A stretch of 64,000 nt of DNA from Polaribacter sp. NJDZ03 (GCF_019263805.1 NZ_CP079195.1:1529001-1593000); one strand, 5' to 3'; shown: positions 18,225-28,151, counted from the stretch's first letter. The notes: a model not told the origin generated them from the letters alone. A program made the numbers and translations.

Positions 18225-19139
18225 TTTTAGTCTTCGACAGGCTCAGACAGACATTTGTATTCTGAATTATTTTTTGCGAATACTTTTATATTCTTCATCT
18301 AAAAAGACAATTAAAACTAACGATGTCAAACTGAGCTTGTCGAAGTTTTATTTGAGCATAAGATTAAAATTCATATAGAAAACCAAATAATGTTGCTTTA
18401 TCTGATTTCTCCTTAAAGTTGAAATGACAAAACTGTGTAAAAACAGTACATATTATATGTTCAATTGTTTTTTAGAAATACATTAATTCTTCATCTAAAA
18501 AAAGACAATTAAAACTAACGATGTCAAACTGAGCTTGTCGAAGTTTTATTTTAGCACAAGATTAAAATTAATCTAGAAAACCAAAGGATGTTGATTTATA
18601 TGATCTCTCCTTAAACTCGAAAAGACAAAAAAGAATTACGGAGATTATTCAATTATGTGAAGCTAATAAAAAAGGTAGAGGAAATAGGTAGTTTTAGTCT
18701 TCGACAGGCTCAGACAGACATTTGTATGCTGAATTGTTTTTGCGAATACTTTTATATTATTCATCTAAAAAAACAATTAAACCTAAGAATGTCTAACTGA
18801 GCTTGTCGAAGTTTTATTTGAGCATAAGATTAAAATTCATTTAGAAAACCAAATAATGTTGCTTTATCTGATTTCTCCTTAAAGTTGAAATGACAAAAAA
18901 TAATTATAGAGATTATTCAATTATTTGAAGTAAATAAGTAAGCTATAGGTAATTTGTAGTTATGGTCTTCGACAAGCTCAGACTGACATCTATAGCTTCA
19001 ATTGTTTTTTAGGAATATCTTACTTCTTCATCTAAAAAACTAATTAAAATTAAGAATGTCAAACTAAGCTTGTCGAAGTTCTTTTTACAAAGTTTCCACA
19101 AGCTCAATTTGACATTCATATCTAAAGTGTATTTAAAAC
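18225..19139. repeat. Tandemly expanded intergenic repeat region with copies of the upstream gene's 3' end
   Basis: About 915 bp without a real gene. Units of about 196, 467 and 268 bp repeat. Each carries TCTTCGACAGGCTCAGACAG, a spacer with TTCATCTAAAAA, then ATGTCAAACTGAGCTTGTCG in the opposite sense, and a stretch ATTTCTCCTTAAAGTTGAAA. Fragments at 18627-18691 and 18895-18959 repeat the last codons of the YdeI-like gene (about 467 and 735 bp further on). The same TTCGACAAGCTCAG core recurs at 38660-39330. It is a widely dispersed bacterial repeat that has expanded here by duplication. Confidence 0.8.
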
Positions 19140-20597
19140 TTACAGTCCGCTTATAAAGTTTCCATAAGGATCTTTAAATTGAGTACCTTCTGCAAAACGA
19201 TACTTACTTAATTTTTTAAACTCCACCAATGCCCATAACACAAATTCTTTCATAAAATAAGCATCTGCTTCATTCATATCTGGTTGAAATTCTTTTATAA
19301 AAGCATCTAAAGGTTTTACTTTATCTAATTCTGCTTTGTATTGCGCTTCTGTATGTTCATCTAATAATTCGAAATCTTCATCAGCATTAAAAAACCAAGA
19401 AATAATAGCATCATAAGGAGATTCTTCTCCTTGTTTTTCTAACTTTTTTATCTCCGGAAAATAACTTGGAAACAACGTTTTAATTGCATTCTTTATTAAG
19501 GTTTCTGCCACAACTTGTGCGCCTTCTTGCTCTCCTTCATAAACTAACTCTACCTTTCCTGTTATTGCAGGAATAATTCCGTCGAAATCATTTAAACGGA
19601 TCATTGTTTTTTCATCACCAGAAAGCAATGCTCTTCTTTCTGCTGTGCTTAATAGATTTTCGAAAGCAGAAATACTTAAACGGGCACTCACACCACTTTT
19701 AGCATCTATATACTCACTTTCTCTCGCTTCAAAAACAATTTGTTCTAACAAGTCTTTTGCCAATTCTGGCACTGCTATAAAGTCTTTTTGAGAACCTACC
19801 TTATTTGCTTCTTGTTGTGTAATTGTTTTAGCTGTTTCAATATCCTCTGGGTAATGTGTTAAAATTTGCGAACCAATTCTATCTTTTAAAGGTGTAACAA
19901 TACTTCCTCTATTGGTATAATCTTCTGGGTTTGCTGTAAACACAAATTGCATATCTAAAGGCAAACGTAATTTAAATCCTCTAATTTGAATATCTCCTTC
20001 TTGTAAAATATTAAAAAGTGCAACCTGAATTCTTGCTTGTAAATCTGGTAATTCATTAATTACAAAAATACATCTGTTTGCACGTGGAATCATTCCGTAA
20101 TGAATTACTCTATCATCTGCATAACTTAATTTTAAATTGGCTGCTTTTATAGGATCTACATCACCAATAATATCGGCAACCGTTACATCTGGCGTTGCTA
20201 ATTTTTCTGCAAAACGTTCGTTTCTATGCAGCCAATAAATAGGTGTATCATCTCCCTTTTCTTTAATCAACTCAATAGCAAACCTAGAAATTGGCTGTAA
20301 AGGATCGTCATTAATCTCAGAACCTGCAACAACCGGAATGTATTCATCCAATAAATCTACCATCAATCTAGCCAAACGTGTTTTTGCTTGCCCTCTTAAT
20401 CCTAATAAATTAATATTATGTTTACTTAAAATAGCTCTTTCTAATTCCGGAATAACCGTATTCTCATATCCATGAACTCCTTTAAAAACGGTTTCTTTAT
20501 TTTTTATTTTGGTTATCAGGTTTTCTCTTAATTCGTCTTTAATTGACTTAGATTTGTATCCTGATGCTTTTAATTCTCCTAATGTATGTATATTCAT
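19140..20597 (-). CDS. BchI/ChlI-like AAA+ ATPase (MoxR-type), partner of the VWA protein
   Basis: 485 residues from the ATG at 20595-20597 (MNIHTLGELK). A longer frame to 20684 would run into the 3' end of a decayed gene and is not used. The AAA+ core has a variant P-loop GLRGQAKT (66-73), where the usual last Gly before Lys is Ala, and a Walker B-like FVINELP with Asn in place of Asp (N181, E182). Sensor regions around FTANPEDYTNRGS and the C-terminal lid follow. Such proteins act with a VWA-domain protein as a chaperone or metal-chelatase-like pair; the VWA gene is 479 bp upstream, separated by a pseudogene. ATPase activity is uncertain given the altered motifs. Confidence 0.85.
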   Translation of the reverse strand: MNIHTLGELKASGYKSKSIKDELRENLITKIKNKETVFKGVHGYENTVIPELERAILSKHNINLLGLRGQAKTRLARLMVDLLDEYIPVVAGSEINDDPLQPISRFAIELIKEKGDDTPIYWLHRNERFAEKLATPDVTVADIIGDVDPIKAANLKLSYADDRVIHYGMIPRANRCIFVINELPDLQARIQVALFNILQEGDIQIRGFKLRLPLDMQFVFTANPEDYTNRGSIVTPLKDRIGSQILTHYPEDIETAKTITQQEANKVGSQKDFIAVPELAKDLLEQIVFEARESEYIDAKSGVSARLSISAFENLLSTAERRALLSGDEKTMIRLNDFDGIIPAITGKVELVYEGEQEGAQVVAETLIKNAIKTLFPSYFPEIKKLEKQGEESPYDAIISWFFNADEDFELLDEHTEAQYKAELDKVKPLDAFIKEFQPDMNEADAYFMKEFVLWALVEFKKLSKYRFAEGTQFKDPYGNFISGL

Positions 20598-20638
20598 ATT
20601 ATGTGTGTGATAAGAGAGCAAAGAAAAAAGAGAAAAGA

Positions 20639-20996
20639 CTAATTTTTGAGTCCATTTTGGAACCCCATAGTCATTCTTTGCCATTCAGCAATTAAACTTT
20701 CTAACTCTTCTAATTGTTTTATGTTAATATATTTTTTATGATGTGCTATTAATATTTGTGTCCCTAACTCAAAACTAGAACCAAGAGAAATATCTATAAA
20801 GTGACTGAAAGACTTATCAGTTATTTAAGATCACTCTGAAATATTACTTGGAATAGAAATTGAACATCTGCTTATTTGAGAAGTCAAATCATATCGTTCA
20901 TTTTTAGGGAAATTTTCTAAAATATCAGAAATTAAAAAGGACAATTTTAAACCTATTTGCCAAATTTTTAGTTTTTTTATAATTATGTCTTTTTAT
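20639..20996 (-). pseudogene. Decayed four-helix-bundle protein gene (23S rRNA IVS-type)
   Basis: Reading the minus strand gives stretches clearly related to the intact gene at 42766-43143: KLKIWQIGLKLSFL, RYDLTSQISRCSISIPSNISE and HFIDISLGSSFELGTQILIA, then a terminal LEELESLIAEWQ. The start codon has become ATA (20994-20996), an extra A in an A-run shifts the frame in the first codons, and stops (TGA, then TAA) follow NISE. The protein therefore cannot be made. It interrupts the space between the AAA+ and VWA partner genes. Family members are found as intervening sequences in 23S rRNA genes and as orphan genes. Confidence 0.85.
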
Positions 20997-21076
20997 TTCT
21001 AATATTAATAAGTTCTTTGCAATCTATTCTTTCTTCTCTGTTCTATATTCTTTTTTCTAAAAAAACAGGATTTATT

Positions 21077-22204
21077 CTACCCTCTAATTCTCTTTTTTCT
21101 ATTGGTTTCGTAATCTTCAAAAATCATTTCTCCCAAACCTTTTAAACCTGTATAAAATGCTTTACCCTGATTTGCTTTTGTAAACGCCTTTATAAATTGC
21201 ATTAAATACGGATCTTGCGCAATCATAAAAGTAGTTATCGGAATGTGTAATTTTCTGGCTTGCTGTGCCATTCCATAACATTTGTCTACAATGTATTTGT
21301 CTAGACCATTACTATTCTTATAATATTGTCCGTCTGGCAAACGCAAGCAACTTGGCTTACCATCGGTAATCATAAAAATTTGTTTGTTGGTATTTCTTTT
21401 TCTTCGGAGTAAATCCATCGCTAACTGCAAACCTGCAACCGTATTTGTGTGATATGGTCCTACTTGTAAATAAGGCAAATCTTTAATTTTAATTGCCCAC
21501 GCATCATTTCCAAAAACAATAATATCTAAGGTATCTTTAGGATAACGAGTAGTAATTAATTCTGCCAACGCCATCGCTACTTTTTTAGCAGGAGTAATTC
21601 TGTCTTCTCCATATAAAATCATAGAGTGACTTATATCAATCATTAGAACCGTACTCATTTGGCTTTTGTGCATGGTTTCTTCCACCACCAAATCGTTTTC
21701 GGTAAGACTAAAATTATCTATTCCGTTATTTACCTGCGCATTTCTAATGCTTTCTGTCATAGAAACTTTGTCTAAGGCATCACCAAATTGATATTCTCTT
21801 AAATCTCCGGTATGTTCATCTCCTATTCCTGGAGATTTACTTTTATGATTACCAGCACCACTTCGTTTTATTTTTCCAAAAATATGATTCAATGCTTGCT
21901 GACGAATAGCACGTTCTGTTTTTGGAGTAATCTTATTAACTCCAGTCCCATCTCCTTTTACCTCTTCCTTTATGTAGCCTTTCTTCTTTAAATCTTCAAT
22001 AAAGTCATCAATAGTATAATTTTCATCCGTTAATTTATATTCTTTATCTAAAGAACGCAACCAATCTATGGCTTCATCAAAATCTCCAGAGGTATGTGTT
22101 ATCAATTCCTTAAAAATTTCGAATAATTTTTCGAAAGGAGATTGATTTTCTGCTTCATAGGTTTTAAAGACAAAACCTTTTCTTTTATTATTTTTTTTCA
22201 TCAC
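21077..22204 (-). CDS. VWA domain protein (BchD/ChlD-like), partner of the AAA+ ATPase
   Basis: 375 residues. The C-terminal half is a von Willebrand factor A domain with a complete metal-binding MIDAS motif, DISHS (D190), and the later FMITDGKPS segment. The N-terminal 170 residues are charged and helical and carry a basic stretch GAGNHKSKSPG. No signal peptide or membrane segment, so cytosolic. MoxR-type AAA+ plus VWA pairs usually work in maturation or metal insertion of target proteins; the target here is unknown. It lies on the same strand as the AAA+ gene but 479 bp away because a decayed gene sits between them. Confidence 0.86.
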   Translation of the reverse strand: MMKKNNKRKGFVFKTYEAENQSPFEKLFEIFKELITHTSGDFDEAIDWLRSLDKEYKLTDENYTIDDFIEDLKKKGYIKEEVKGDGTGVNKITPKTERAIRQQALNHIFGKIKRSGAGNHKSKSPGIGDEHTGDLREYQFGDALDKVSMTESIRNAQVNNGIDNFSLTENDLVVEETMHKSQMSTVLMIDISHSMILYGEDRITPAKKVAMALAELITTRYPKDTLDIIVFGNDAWAIKIKDLPYLQVGPYHTNTVAGLQLAMDLLRRKRNTNKQIFMITDGKPSCLRLPDGQYYKNSNGLDKYIVDKCYGMAQQARKLHIPITTFMIAQDPYLMQFIKAFTKANQGKAFYTGLKGLGEMIFEDYETNRKKRIRG

Positions 22205-22325
22205 TATAAAAGTACAATTTTATACGGATGAAAAATAAAAATTAACATTGGATTACTATATGTATGCATAAATTTGTTTTATAATATTCTAAAAACATTA
22301 GACAAAAATTAATTATATTTACCAT

Positions 22326-23201
22326 ATGGCAAAAATAATTATTACAGGTGGTACGGGTTTAGTCGGCAAAAGATTATCAAAATTACTGATTGATAAAAAT
22401 CATGAAGTTGTAATTTTAAGTAGAAATCCCAAAGAAGAAAATGAATTTAAATGGGATATTTCTTCTAATTACATTGATGAAATAGCACTTTTAGATACCG
22501 ATTATATTATTCATTTAGCCGGAGCAGGAATTGCAGACAAACGTTGGACTAAAGAAAGAAAGCAAATAATAATTGATAGCAGAGTAAAAAGCGCCAATTT
22601 ACTGTATGATAAAATTAATGAGCTTAAAATTAATTTAAAAGGTTTTATTTCTGCTTCTGGCGTTGGTTATTACGGCGCTGTTACTACAGATAAAATATAT
22701 GAAGAAACAGACAAAGCAGGTACTGATTTTTTAGGTGAAGTTTGCCAAAAATGGGAAAACGCCGCACAGCAATTTTCAACAAAAAACATTCCGGTAACAA
22801 TCTTAAGAACCGGCGTTGTTTTAACAGATAAAGGCGGTGCATTAGACAAAATGAAAACACCTATTATAACTCCTTTAGGTTCTGGAAAACAATTTTTACC
22901 TTGGATCCATTTAGATGATTTATGTGCCATCTATATAAAAGTTATTGATGATAATTTAGAAGGTGTATTTAATGCCGTTGCTCCAGAACACCACACTAGT
23001 AAAACATTCTCTAAGGAATTAGCAAAAAGCATAGGCAAACCTTATTTAGGAATTGGAGTTCCTAGTTTTATGTTGAAGCTTGTATTTGGCGATATGGCAA
23101 AAATATTATTAGAAGGAAGTAAAATTTCGGCAAAAAAAATCGAAAAGAACGGATATTCTTTTCGATTTAAAACACTTAAAAAAGCGTTGAATAATTTATA
23201 A
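22326..23201 (+). CDS. TIGR01777-type NAD-dependent epimerase/oxidoreductase (YfcH/SDR39U1-like)
   Basis: 291 residues, the usual length. Rossmann motif ITGGTGLVGKRLSKLL at the N-terminus, then ILRTGVVLTDKGGALDKM and FLPWIHLDDL, all typical of this extended SDR subfamily. A C-terminal DUF1731-like region includes GVPSFMLKLVFGDMA and EGSKISAKK. Its physiological substrate is unknown; in other bacteria it has been linked to cell-division defects. It is divergent from the VWA gene (121 bp) and converges on yceI with a 6-bp gap. Confidence 0.87.
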   Translation: MAKIIITGGTGLVGKRLSKLLIDKNHEVVILSRNPKEENEFKWDISSNYIDEIALLDTDYIIHLAGAGIADKRWTKERKQIIIDSRVKSANLLYDKINELKINLKGFISASGVGYYGAVTTDKIYEETDKAGTDFLGEVCQKWENAAQQFSTKNIPVTILRTGVVLTDKGGALDKMKTPIITPLGSGKQFLPWIHLDDLCAIYIKVIDDNLEGVFNAVAPEHHTSKTFSKELAKSIGKPYLGIGVPSFMLKLVFGDMAKILLEGSKISAKKIEKNGYSFRFKTLKKALNNL

Positions 23202-23207
23202 TGCTTC

Positions 23208-23837
23208 TTAGAAAGTAGAAGTAATATTTAAAGCCACATCACTCCATGTTTTAGAAACTCCGTCTGCACCTTTATGTAAATCACTACAAACTGTATTTAA
23301 TGATGCTAAAGCCTCAGAAGCATTCCATTTAGTGATATCCATAGTAGCTGTCATTTTAAAAACATTCTCTACAATAGTATACGTAAAAGCTACTTTTTCT
23401 GTAACTCCATTCATTTTAATTTCTGCTACACCATTAACGTCATCTGTTATCAATAATTTACCAGAAAGTAATTTTGTATTATCCATTACACCAAAGAAGA
23501 ATTTTTGAATTTTAAAATCTCTACTAGTGTCTTTTGTAAAAATACTACTTACAGGAATTGAAAACTCTGTATTATTAATAGCATCTTTAATAGAAGCTCC
23601 TTCTCCTCCAGAAATAATATCAACTTTATTAAATTGACCTCCTACTGGAATTTTATCTGTAGTTTTATACGCTACAAAGTTAATTTCATTTTTTGCCTTC
23701 TCTAAAGAAAAAGCTGCTGCACTCTTTTCTGTTTTAATTGTATCTTCTACTTTCTTATCAGATTTTTTATCTGATTTACAAGATGAAAAATTAAACGCTA
23801 CAATCATTAATAATGATAAAACTACTACTCTTTTCAT
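23208..23837 (-). CDS. YceI family lipoprotein
   Basis: 209 residues. The N-terminus is a lipoprotein signal (lipobox FSSC, Cys at about 20), followed by a lysine/serine/aspartate-rich tether and a YceI-like lipocalin fold domain that normally binds polyisoprenoids or other amphiphiles. Diagnostic features are the beta-strand pattern AEIKMNGVTEKVAFTYTI and the C-terminal WSDVALNITSTF. Last gene of the rsfS-ftsH-LUD-cdsA-psd-ACBP operon, 4 bp after the acyl-CoA-binding protein gene, which fits a membrane-lipid role. It is probably anchored in the outer or inner membrane facing the periplasm. Confidence 0.86.
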   Translation of the reverse strand: MKRVVVLSLLMIVAFNFSSCKSDKKSDKKVEDTIKTEKSAAAFSLEKAKNEINFVAYKTTDKIPVGGQFNKVDIISGGEGASIKDAINNTEFSIPVSSIFTKDTSRDFKIQKFFFGVMDNTKLLSGKLLITDDVNGVAEIKMNGVTEKVAFTYTIVENVFKMTATMDITKWNASEALASLNTVCSDLHKGADGVSKTWSDVALNITSTF

Positions 23838-23841
23838 AATG

Positions 23842-24108
23842 TTATTGTTTACTGTTTAAAACTATTTTTGCTAAATTAATATATTCTTGTTTTGCTACGT
23901 CAGATTTCATGCCGTTTAATTGCATCCATGCATTTAATTTAAATGCGCTTCTAACGTTATGCTCGTCATTAAAAGAAAACTTATTACCAAAATTGGCTTG
24001 CTTATTGTAAGCGTAAAATTTTAGCATAATGTCTGGAGCAATCACTTTTTCTAATTTAGAAATTCTATAGAAAGCTTCGTTAAAATCTTTGTCTAAATCA
24101 GATTCCAT
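23842..24108 (-). CDS. Acyl-CoA-binding protein (ACBP)
   Basis: 88 residues, the full length of a classic ACBP four-helix bundle. Helix 2 carries FYAYNKQANFG and helix 3 carries NAWMQLNGMKSDVAKQEYI, matching the conserved tyrosine, lysine and tryptophan positions that bind the CoA ester. Such proteins bind and buffer long-chain acyl-CoA in the cytosol; they are common in eukaryotes and patchy in bacteria. It sits 6 bp after psd and 4 bp before yceI within a phospholipid-synthesis operon, so a lipid-trafficking role is plausible. Confidence 0.88.
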   Translation of the reverse strand: MESDLDKDFNEAFYRISKLEKVIAPDIMLKFYAYNKQANFGNKFSFNDEHNVRSAFKLNAWMQLNGMKSDVAKQEYINLAKIVLNSKQ

Positions 24109-24114
24109 ATCTTA

Positions 24115-24771
24115 CTATTTTTCTGCAATTACTTGAACTCCTCCTTTTACTGTATCATTTAAAGATACATTTAGCTTTGTACCTAATGGAAGAAAAAGGT
24201 CTACTCTAGAACCAAATTTAATAAAACCTGCATCTGCTCCTTGTACAGCTGTATCACCAACTTTTGCATAATTAACAATTCTCTTTGCCAATGCACCTGC
24301 TATTTGCCTGTATAAAACATCTCCAAAAGCTGCATTATTAACAACTACCGTAGTTCTTTCGTTTTCTGTAGATGCTTTCGGGTGCCATGCAACCAAATAT
24401 TTTCCTGGATGATATTTACTATATTTTACAACTCCACTCATAGCGTATCTGGTAACATGCACGTTAATAGGAGACATAAAAATAGACACTTGTAATCTTT
24501 TTCCTTTAAAGTATTCTGGTTCTTCTACTTCTTCTATAACAACCACTTTACCGTCTACCGGTGCAACTAATACGTTGTCATTTAATGGAGCAACTCTTTT
24601 AGGGTTTCTAAAAAACTGTAGTACAATTACTAAAAAAGCAAGTAATAAAACTTGAATTGCTTTAACAAGCCAAGGTATACTAATTAAATTATCGGCTAGC
24701 AATACACCTACTATTGTTATTATAAAGGTAATAACAATTATTTTATACCCTTCTTTGTGAAAACGAATCAT
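24115..24771 (-). CDS. psd: Phosphatidylserine decarboxylase (archaeal-type short form)
   Basis: 218 residues with two N-terminal membrane segments (about 10-30 and 35-53). The catalytic pyruvoyl serine lies in FIKFGSRVD (S188), where self-cleavage between Gly and Ser makes the alpha and beta chains; the preceding RNPKR, VAPVDGKV and INVHVTRY blocks are family markers. It makes phosphatidylethanolamine, the main phospholipid of flavobacteria. It begins 2 bp after cdsA, which makes its CDP-diacylglycerol precursor. Confidence 0.92.
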   Translation of the reverse strand: MIRFHKEGYKIIVITFIITIVGVLLADNLISIPWLVKAIQVLLLAFLVIVLQFFRNPKRVAPLNDNVLVAPVDGKVVVIEEVEEPEYFKGKRLQVSIFMSPINVHVTRYAMSGVVKYSKYHPGKYLVAWHPKASTENERTTVVVNNAAFGDVLYRQIAGALAKRIVNYAKVGDTAVQGADAGFIKFGSRVDLFLPLGTKLNVSLNDTVKGGVQVIAEK

Positions 24772-24773
24772 AC

Positions 24774-25568
24774 TTAAATTATAAAATTAATATACAAATA
24801 TACAAATGGTGCTGCAAATAACAAACTATCCAATCTATCTAAAATACCACCATGCCCAGGCATAATAGTACCACTATCTTTAATATTGGCTTGTCTTTTA
24901 AATTTAGATTCTACTAAATCTCCAATAGTACCAATTACACTAACAATAACAGCTATAACTAACCAATTTACTACTGTAAAATCGGTATTTAATTTACTAA
25001 TTATAAAGGCCGCAATTAAAGCAAAAGCCAACCCACCTAAAAAACCTTCTTGTGTCTTTTTTGGAGAAACAGAAACAAATAATTTTCTTTTCCCAAAATT
25101 TTTACCCACTAAAAAAGCAAAACTATCATTTACCCATATCATAATTAAAATAGAAATTATTAAATACCGATTATATTCTCCGTTATAAATAGGTAGAAGG
25201 ATTAAAAAAATCATAGAAAAAATAGGGTACCTAATTAGTAAACCAGATTTAGATCTATCATTAGAGAAAGAAATTTCTTTTTTAGTAAATAAGTAATAGA
25301 TAAGAGATAAAGAAGAAACTATTGTAATTCCTAAAATAATAATTACGGCATAGCTTTCTGGCCTTTTTAACATTAAAAATAATGTTAAGCTAAAGAAAAT
25401 ATACCCTATCAATCCTTTAAATTTAATGAGTTTAGAAAATTCCCAAACGCACAACAACCCAAAAATAGTTGTTAGAACCACATACGATTCTTTTGAAAAA
25501 AGAATCGCTGATATAAAAATTAAAACGTAAATTATGCCTGAAAGACTCCTTTTTAAAAGGTTACTCAT
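24774..25568 (-). CDS. cdsA: Phosphatidate cytidylyltransferase (CdsA)
   Basis: 264 residues with about eight transmembrane segments. The C-terminal CDP-DAG synthase signature is clear: SKFKRQANIKDSG followed by PGHGGILDRLDSLLFAAP, with catalytic aspartates in the D-x-L-D stretch. It makes CDP-diacylglycerol from phosphatidate and CTP at the inner membrane. It is one base after the LUD-domain gene and 2 bp before psd, in the ftsH operon. Confidence 0.94.
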   Translation of the reverse strand: MSNLLKRSLSGIIYVLIFISAILFSKESYVVLTTIFGLLCVWEFSKLIKFKGLIGYIFFSLTLFLMLKRPESYAVIIILGITIVSSLSLIYYLFTKKEISFSNDRSKSGLLIRYPIFSMIFLILLPIYNGEYNRYLIISILIMIWVNDSFAFLVGKNFGKRKLFVSVSPKKTQEGFLGGLAFALIAAFIISKLNTDFTVVNWLVIAVIVSVIGTIGDLVESKFKRQANIKDSGTIMPGHGGILDRLDSLLFAAPFVYLYINFII

Positions 25569-25569
25569 A

Positions 25570-26154
25570 TTATAAATCTTCTAATAGCAGCAAATATAAG
25601 TTTTTTGAGTTACTGTTGCCGTAGTTTAAGAAATTATCATCATTTTTATGGATGTTATAATTTTTTATGGCAGAAATATTGGTAGGCAAATTATCTTTAT
25701 GATGAATTTTAATACCTGTTAACCCTTCTCCCATATCTTTAACCAACTGACTCGTAGTTGCGTAAACGATAAAGTTTTGAGGCATCTCTGATAACTTAAT
25801 ACTTTTTAATTGTTTTGATGAAAATAAAATATCTCCATTATCTGCAATTAAATGTTCGCAATTTAAGAAAACAGGAAAATTTGAATTGAAATTTCTATTC
25901 ATTGCTACCTCATGTCTATTTAAAAAGGAAGATAACTTGTCATCTAAAAGCGTTAATTGATTCCAATTATTCTCTTTTAAAATACTCTTTAAGTTCTCTA
26001 CAACTTCACTTTCTTTTAAACAATATAAAAACTTACCTCCTTTATCAAGAAAGTTATGTACAAAAAGATCATCCAAAGAAAGATCTACTTCTTGTCTTTG
26101 GATGTCCTTTTCTTCTTTATTGGGTATGTTGAATAGCTTTTTAAAAAAATTCAT
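25570..26154 (-). CDS. LUD-domain protein (LutC/YkgG family)
   Basis: 194 residues with a LUD (LutC-type) domain, recognised from the NR..AxLxDxG..layout: EHLIADNGDILFSSKQ, and near the end IKIHHKDNLPTNIS. LutC belongs to the L-lactate utilisation complex, but here there are no lutA/B neighbours. Instead the gene sits 3 bp after ftsH and one base before cdsA. Orthologues in this location are common in flavobacteria, so its role may differ from lactate oxidation. Cytosolic, no known cofactor site visible. Confidence 0.75.
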   Translation of the reverse strand: MNFFKKLFNIPNKEEKDIQRQEVDLSLDDLFVHNFLDKGGKFLYCLKESEVVENLKSILKENNWNQLTLLDDKLSSFLNRHEVAMNRNFNSNFPVFLNCEHLIADNGDILFSSKQLKSIKLSEMPQNFIVYATTSQLVKDMGEGLTGIKIHHKDNLPTNISAIKNYNIHKNDDNFLNYGNSNSKNLYLLLLEDL

Positions 26155-26157
26155 TTA

Positions 26158-28131
26158 TTATTCTTCAGTTTTTAATTCTACTGGAGGAATCTCTTTTTTA
26201 TCTTCAACGATTTCTACTTCAAGAGCTTCTTCAAAAGGTCTTTTACCGAATATCTTTTCTAAATCGTCTTTAAAAATAACTTCTTTTTCCAATAATAATT
26301 CTGCAAGAGTCGTTAATTTATCTTTATTTTCTTCTAAAATTTCTATTGCTCTTACATATTGAGCTTCAATAATTTTAGAAATTTCTTGATCTATTGTTTT
26401 ACCGGTCTCTTCACTATAAGGTTTAACAAAACCATCGTTTCCAGAAGAATCATAATACGTAACATTACCAACTGCTTCATTTAAACCATAAACAGTAACC
26501 ATTGCTTTTGCTTGCTTGGTCACTTTTTCTAAATCGCTTAAAGCTCCTGTAGATATTTTATTAAACATTACCTTTTCTGCAGCTCTACCACCCATGGTAG
26601 CACACATTTCATCTAACATTTGCTCTGTCTGCACAATCATTCTTTCTGCTGGTAAATACCAAGCAGCTCCTAAAGATTGTCCTCTAGGTACAATAGTAAC
26701 TTTAACCAATGGTGCAGCATGCTCTAACATCCAACTAATAGTTGCGTGACCTGCTTCATGAAAAGCAATTACTTTTTTCTCCTTTGGTGTAATTACTTTA
26801 TTTTTCTTCTCTAAACCACCAACAATTCTATCTACAGCATCTAAGAAATCTTGATGATGAATTGCTTTTTTACCATTTCTGGCAGCAATTAATGCAGATT
26901 CATTACACATATTAGCAATGTCTGCCCCAGAAAAACCAGGTGTTTGTTGTGCTAAGAAATCTATCTTAACATCTCCTGCTAATTTTAAAGGCTTAATATG
27001 TACTTCAAAAATTTCTTTTCTTTCGTTGATGTTTGGTAAATCTACATAGATCTGTCTATCAAAACGACCCGCACGCATTAACGCACTATCTAAAACATCT
27101 GCTCTGTTTGTTGCTGCTAGTACAATAACATTTACATCTGTACCAAAACCATCCATTTCTGTTAATAATTGATTCAACGTGTTTTCACGCTCGTCATTAC
27201 CACCAGTCATACTATTTTTACCACGAGCTCTACCAATAGCGTCTATCTCATCAATAAAGATAATAGAAGGAGATTTCTCTGCAGCTTTTTTAAATAAATC
27301 TCTTACACGAGAAGCACCCACACCTACAAACATTTCAACAAAATCTGAACCAGATAAAGAGAAAAAAGGAACATCTGCTTCACCTGCAACCGCTTTAGCT
27401 AGTAAGGTTTTACCTGTTCCTGGAGGTCCTACTAATAAAGCACCTTTTGGAATTTTACCTCCTAATGAAGTATATTTTTCTGGATTTTTTAAGAAGTCTA
27501 CAATTTCTTGTACCTCTTCTTTAGCACCTTCTAAACCGGCTACATTTTCAAACGTAGTTTTTACCTTTGTGTCTTTATCAAATAATTTTGCTTTAGATTT
27601 ACCAATGCTAAATATTTGACCTCCGCCACCAGCTCCAGCTCCACCGCCAGACATTCTTTTCATAAAAAACAACCAAACAGCAATTAATATTATAAAAGGT
27701 AAAAAACCTAGAATAGTATCAAAAATACTTGTTTTGTTTTCATTTTTTATATCAAAGTCTAGCTCGTTTGCTTGTCTTGCTTTTTCAACATTATTTTCGA
27801 AATTTTGTAAATCCCCAAAATTATAGTCATAAAAAGAAGATCCTTGCGTATAAAAAGCAGAGTTTATAATCTTACTATAACGTTGTTTTTTTTGTGCTTC
27901 TTCTTTAATATAAATCTGAGCTAAATTGTTATTTAAAACAACAATTCTAGAGATATCATTATCTTTTAAGATATCATTAAACTCATTTTTAGAAATACTT
28001 TTAGTAGCTAAATCTCCACTACTAAAAAACTGAAATGCCATTATTACAACAAATATTGCACCATATATCCAATACGCGTTAAACTTAAATTTAGGCATAT
28101 TAGAATTACTATCTTTTTTTGAATCACTCAT
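26158..28131 (-). CDS. ftsH: ATP-dependent zinc metalloprotease FtsH
   Basis: 657 residues, standard FtsH. Two N-terminal membrane helices (about 20-40 and 138-157) flank a periplasmic domain. The AAA+ module has P-loop GPPGTGKT (235-242), Walker [12 protein letters not shown] and the SRH with [11 protein letters not shown]. The protease domain has zinc motif HEAGH (H458). It degrades misfolded and regulatory membrane and cytosolic proteins as a membrane hexamer. Downstream of rsfS by 20 bp and followed by LUD, cdsA and psd, so it may be co-regulated with phospholipid synthesis, a link known functionally for FtsH in other bacteria (LpxC). Confidence 0.97.
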   Translation of the reverse strand: MSDSKKDSNSNMPKFKFNAYWIYGAIFVVIMAFQFFSSGDLATKSISKNEFNDILKDNDISRIVVLNNNLAQIYIKEEAQKKQRYSKIINSAFYTQGSSFYDYNFGDLQNFENNVEKARQANELDFDIKNENKTSIFDTILGFLPFIILIAVWLFFMKRMSGGGAGAGGGGQIFSIGKSKAKLFDKDTKVKTTFENVAGLEGAKEEVQEIVDFLKNPEKYTSLGGKIPKGALLVGPPGTGKTLLAKAVAGEADVPFFSLSGSDFVEMFVGVGASRVRDLFKKAAEKSPSIIFIDEIDAIGRARGKNSMTGGNDERENTLNQLLTEMDGFGTDVNVIVLAATNRADVLDSALMRAGRFDRQIYVDLPNINERKEIFEVHIKPLKLAGDVKIDFLAQQTPGFSGADIANMCNESALIAARNGKKAIHHQDFLDAVDRIVGGLEKKNKVITPKEKKVIAFHEAGHATISWMLEHAAPLVKVTIVPRGQSLGAAWYLPAERMIVQTEQMLDEMCATMGGRAAEKVMFNKISTGALSDLEKVTKQAKAMVTVYGLNEAVGNVTYYDSSGNDGFVKPYSEETGKTIDQEISKIIEAQYVRAIEILEENKDKLTTLAELLLEKEVIFKDDLEKIFGKRPFEEALEVEIVEDKKEIPPVELKTEE

Positions 28132-28151
28132 TTATTTAAAAAATAAAAAGA

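Noticed and set aside
18010..18378. 122-codon frame overlapping the YdeI-like gene
   Set aside because: It is in another frame of a recognised gene and runs into the repeat region.
20598..20684. Longer N-terminus for the AAA+ protein
   Set aside because: It reads through the 3' end of the pseudogene; MNIHTLGELK is the family-like start.
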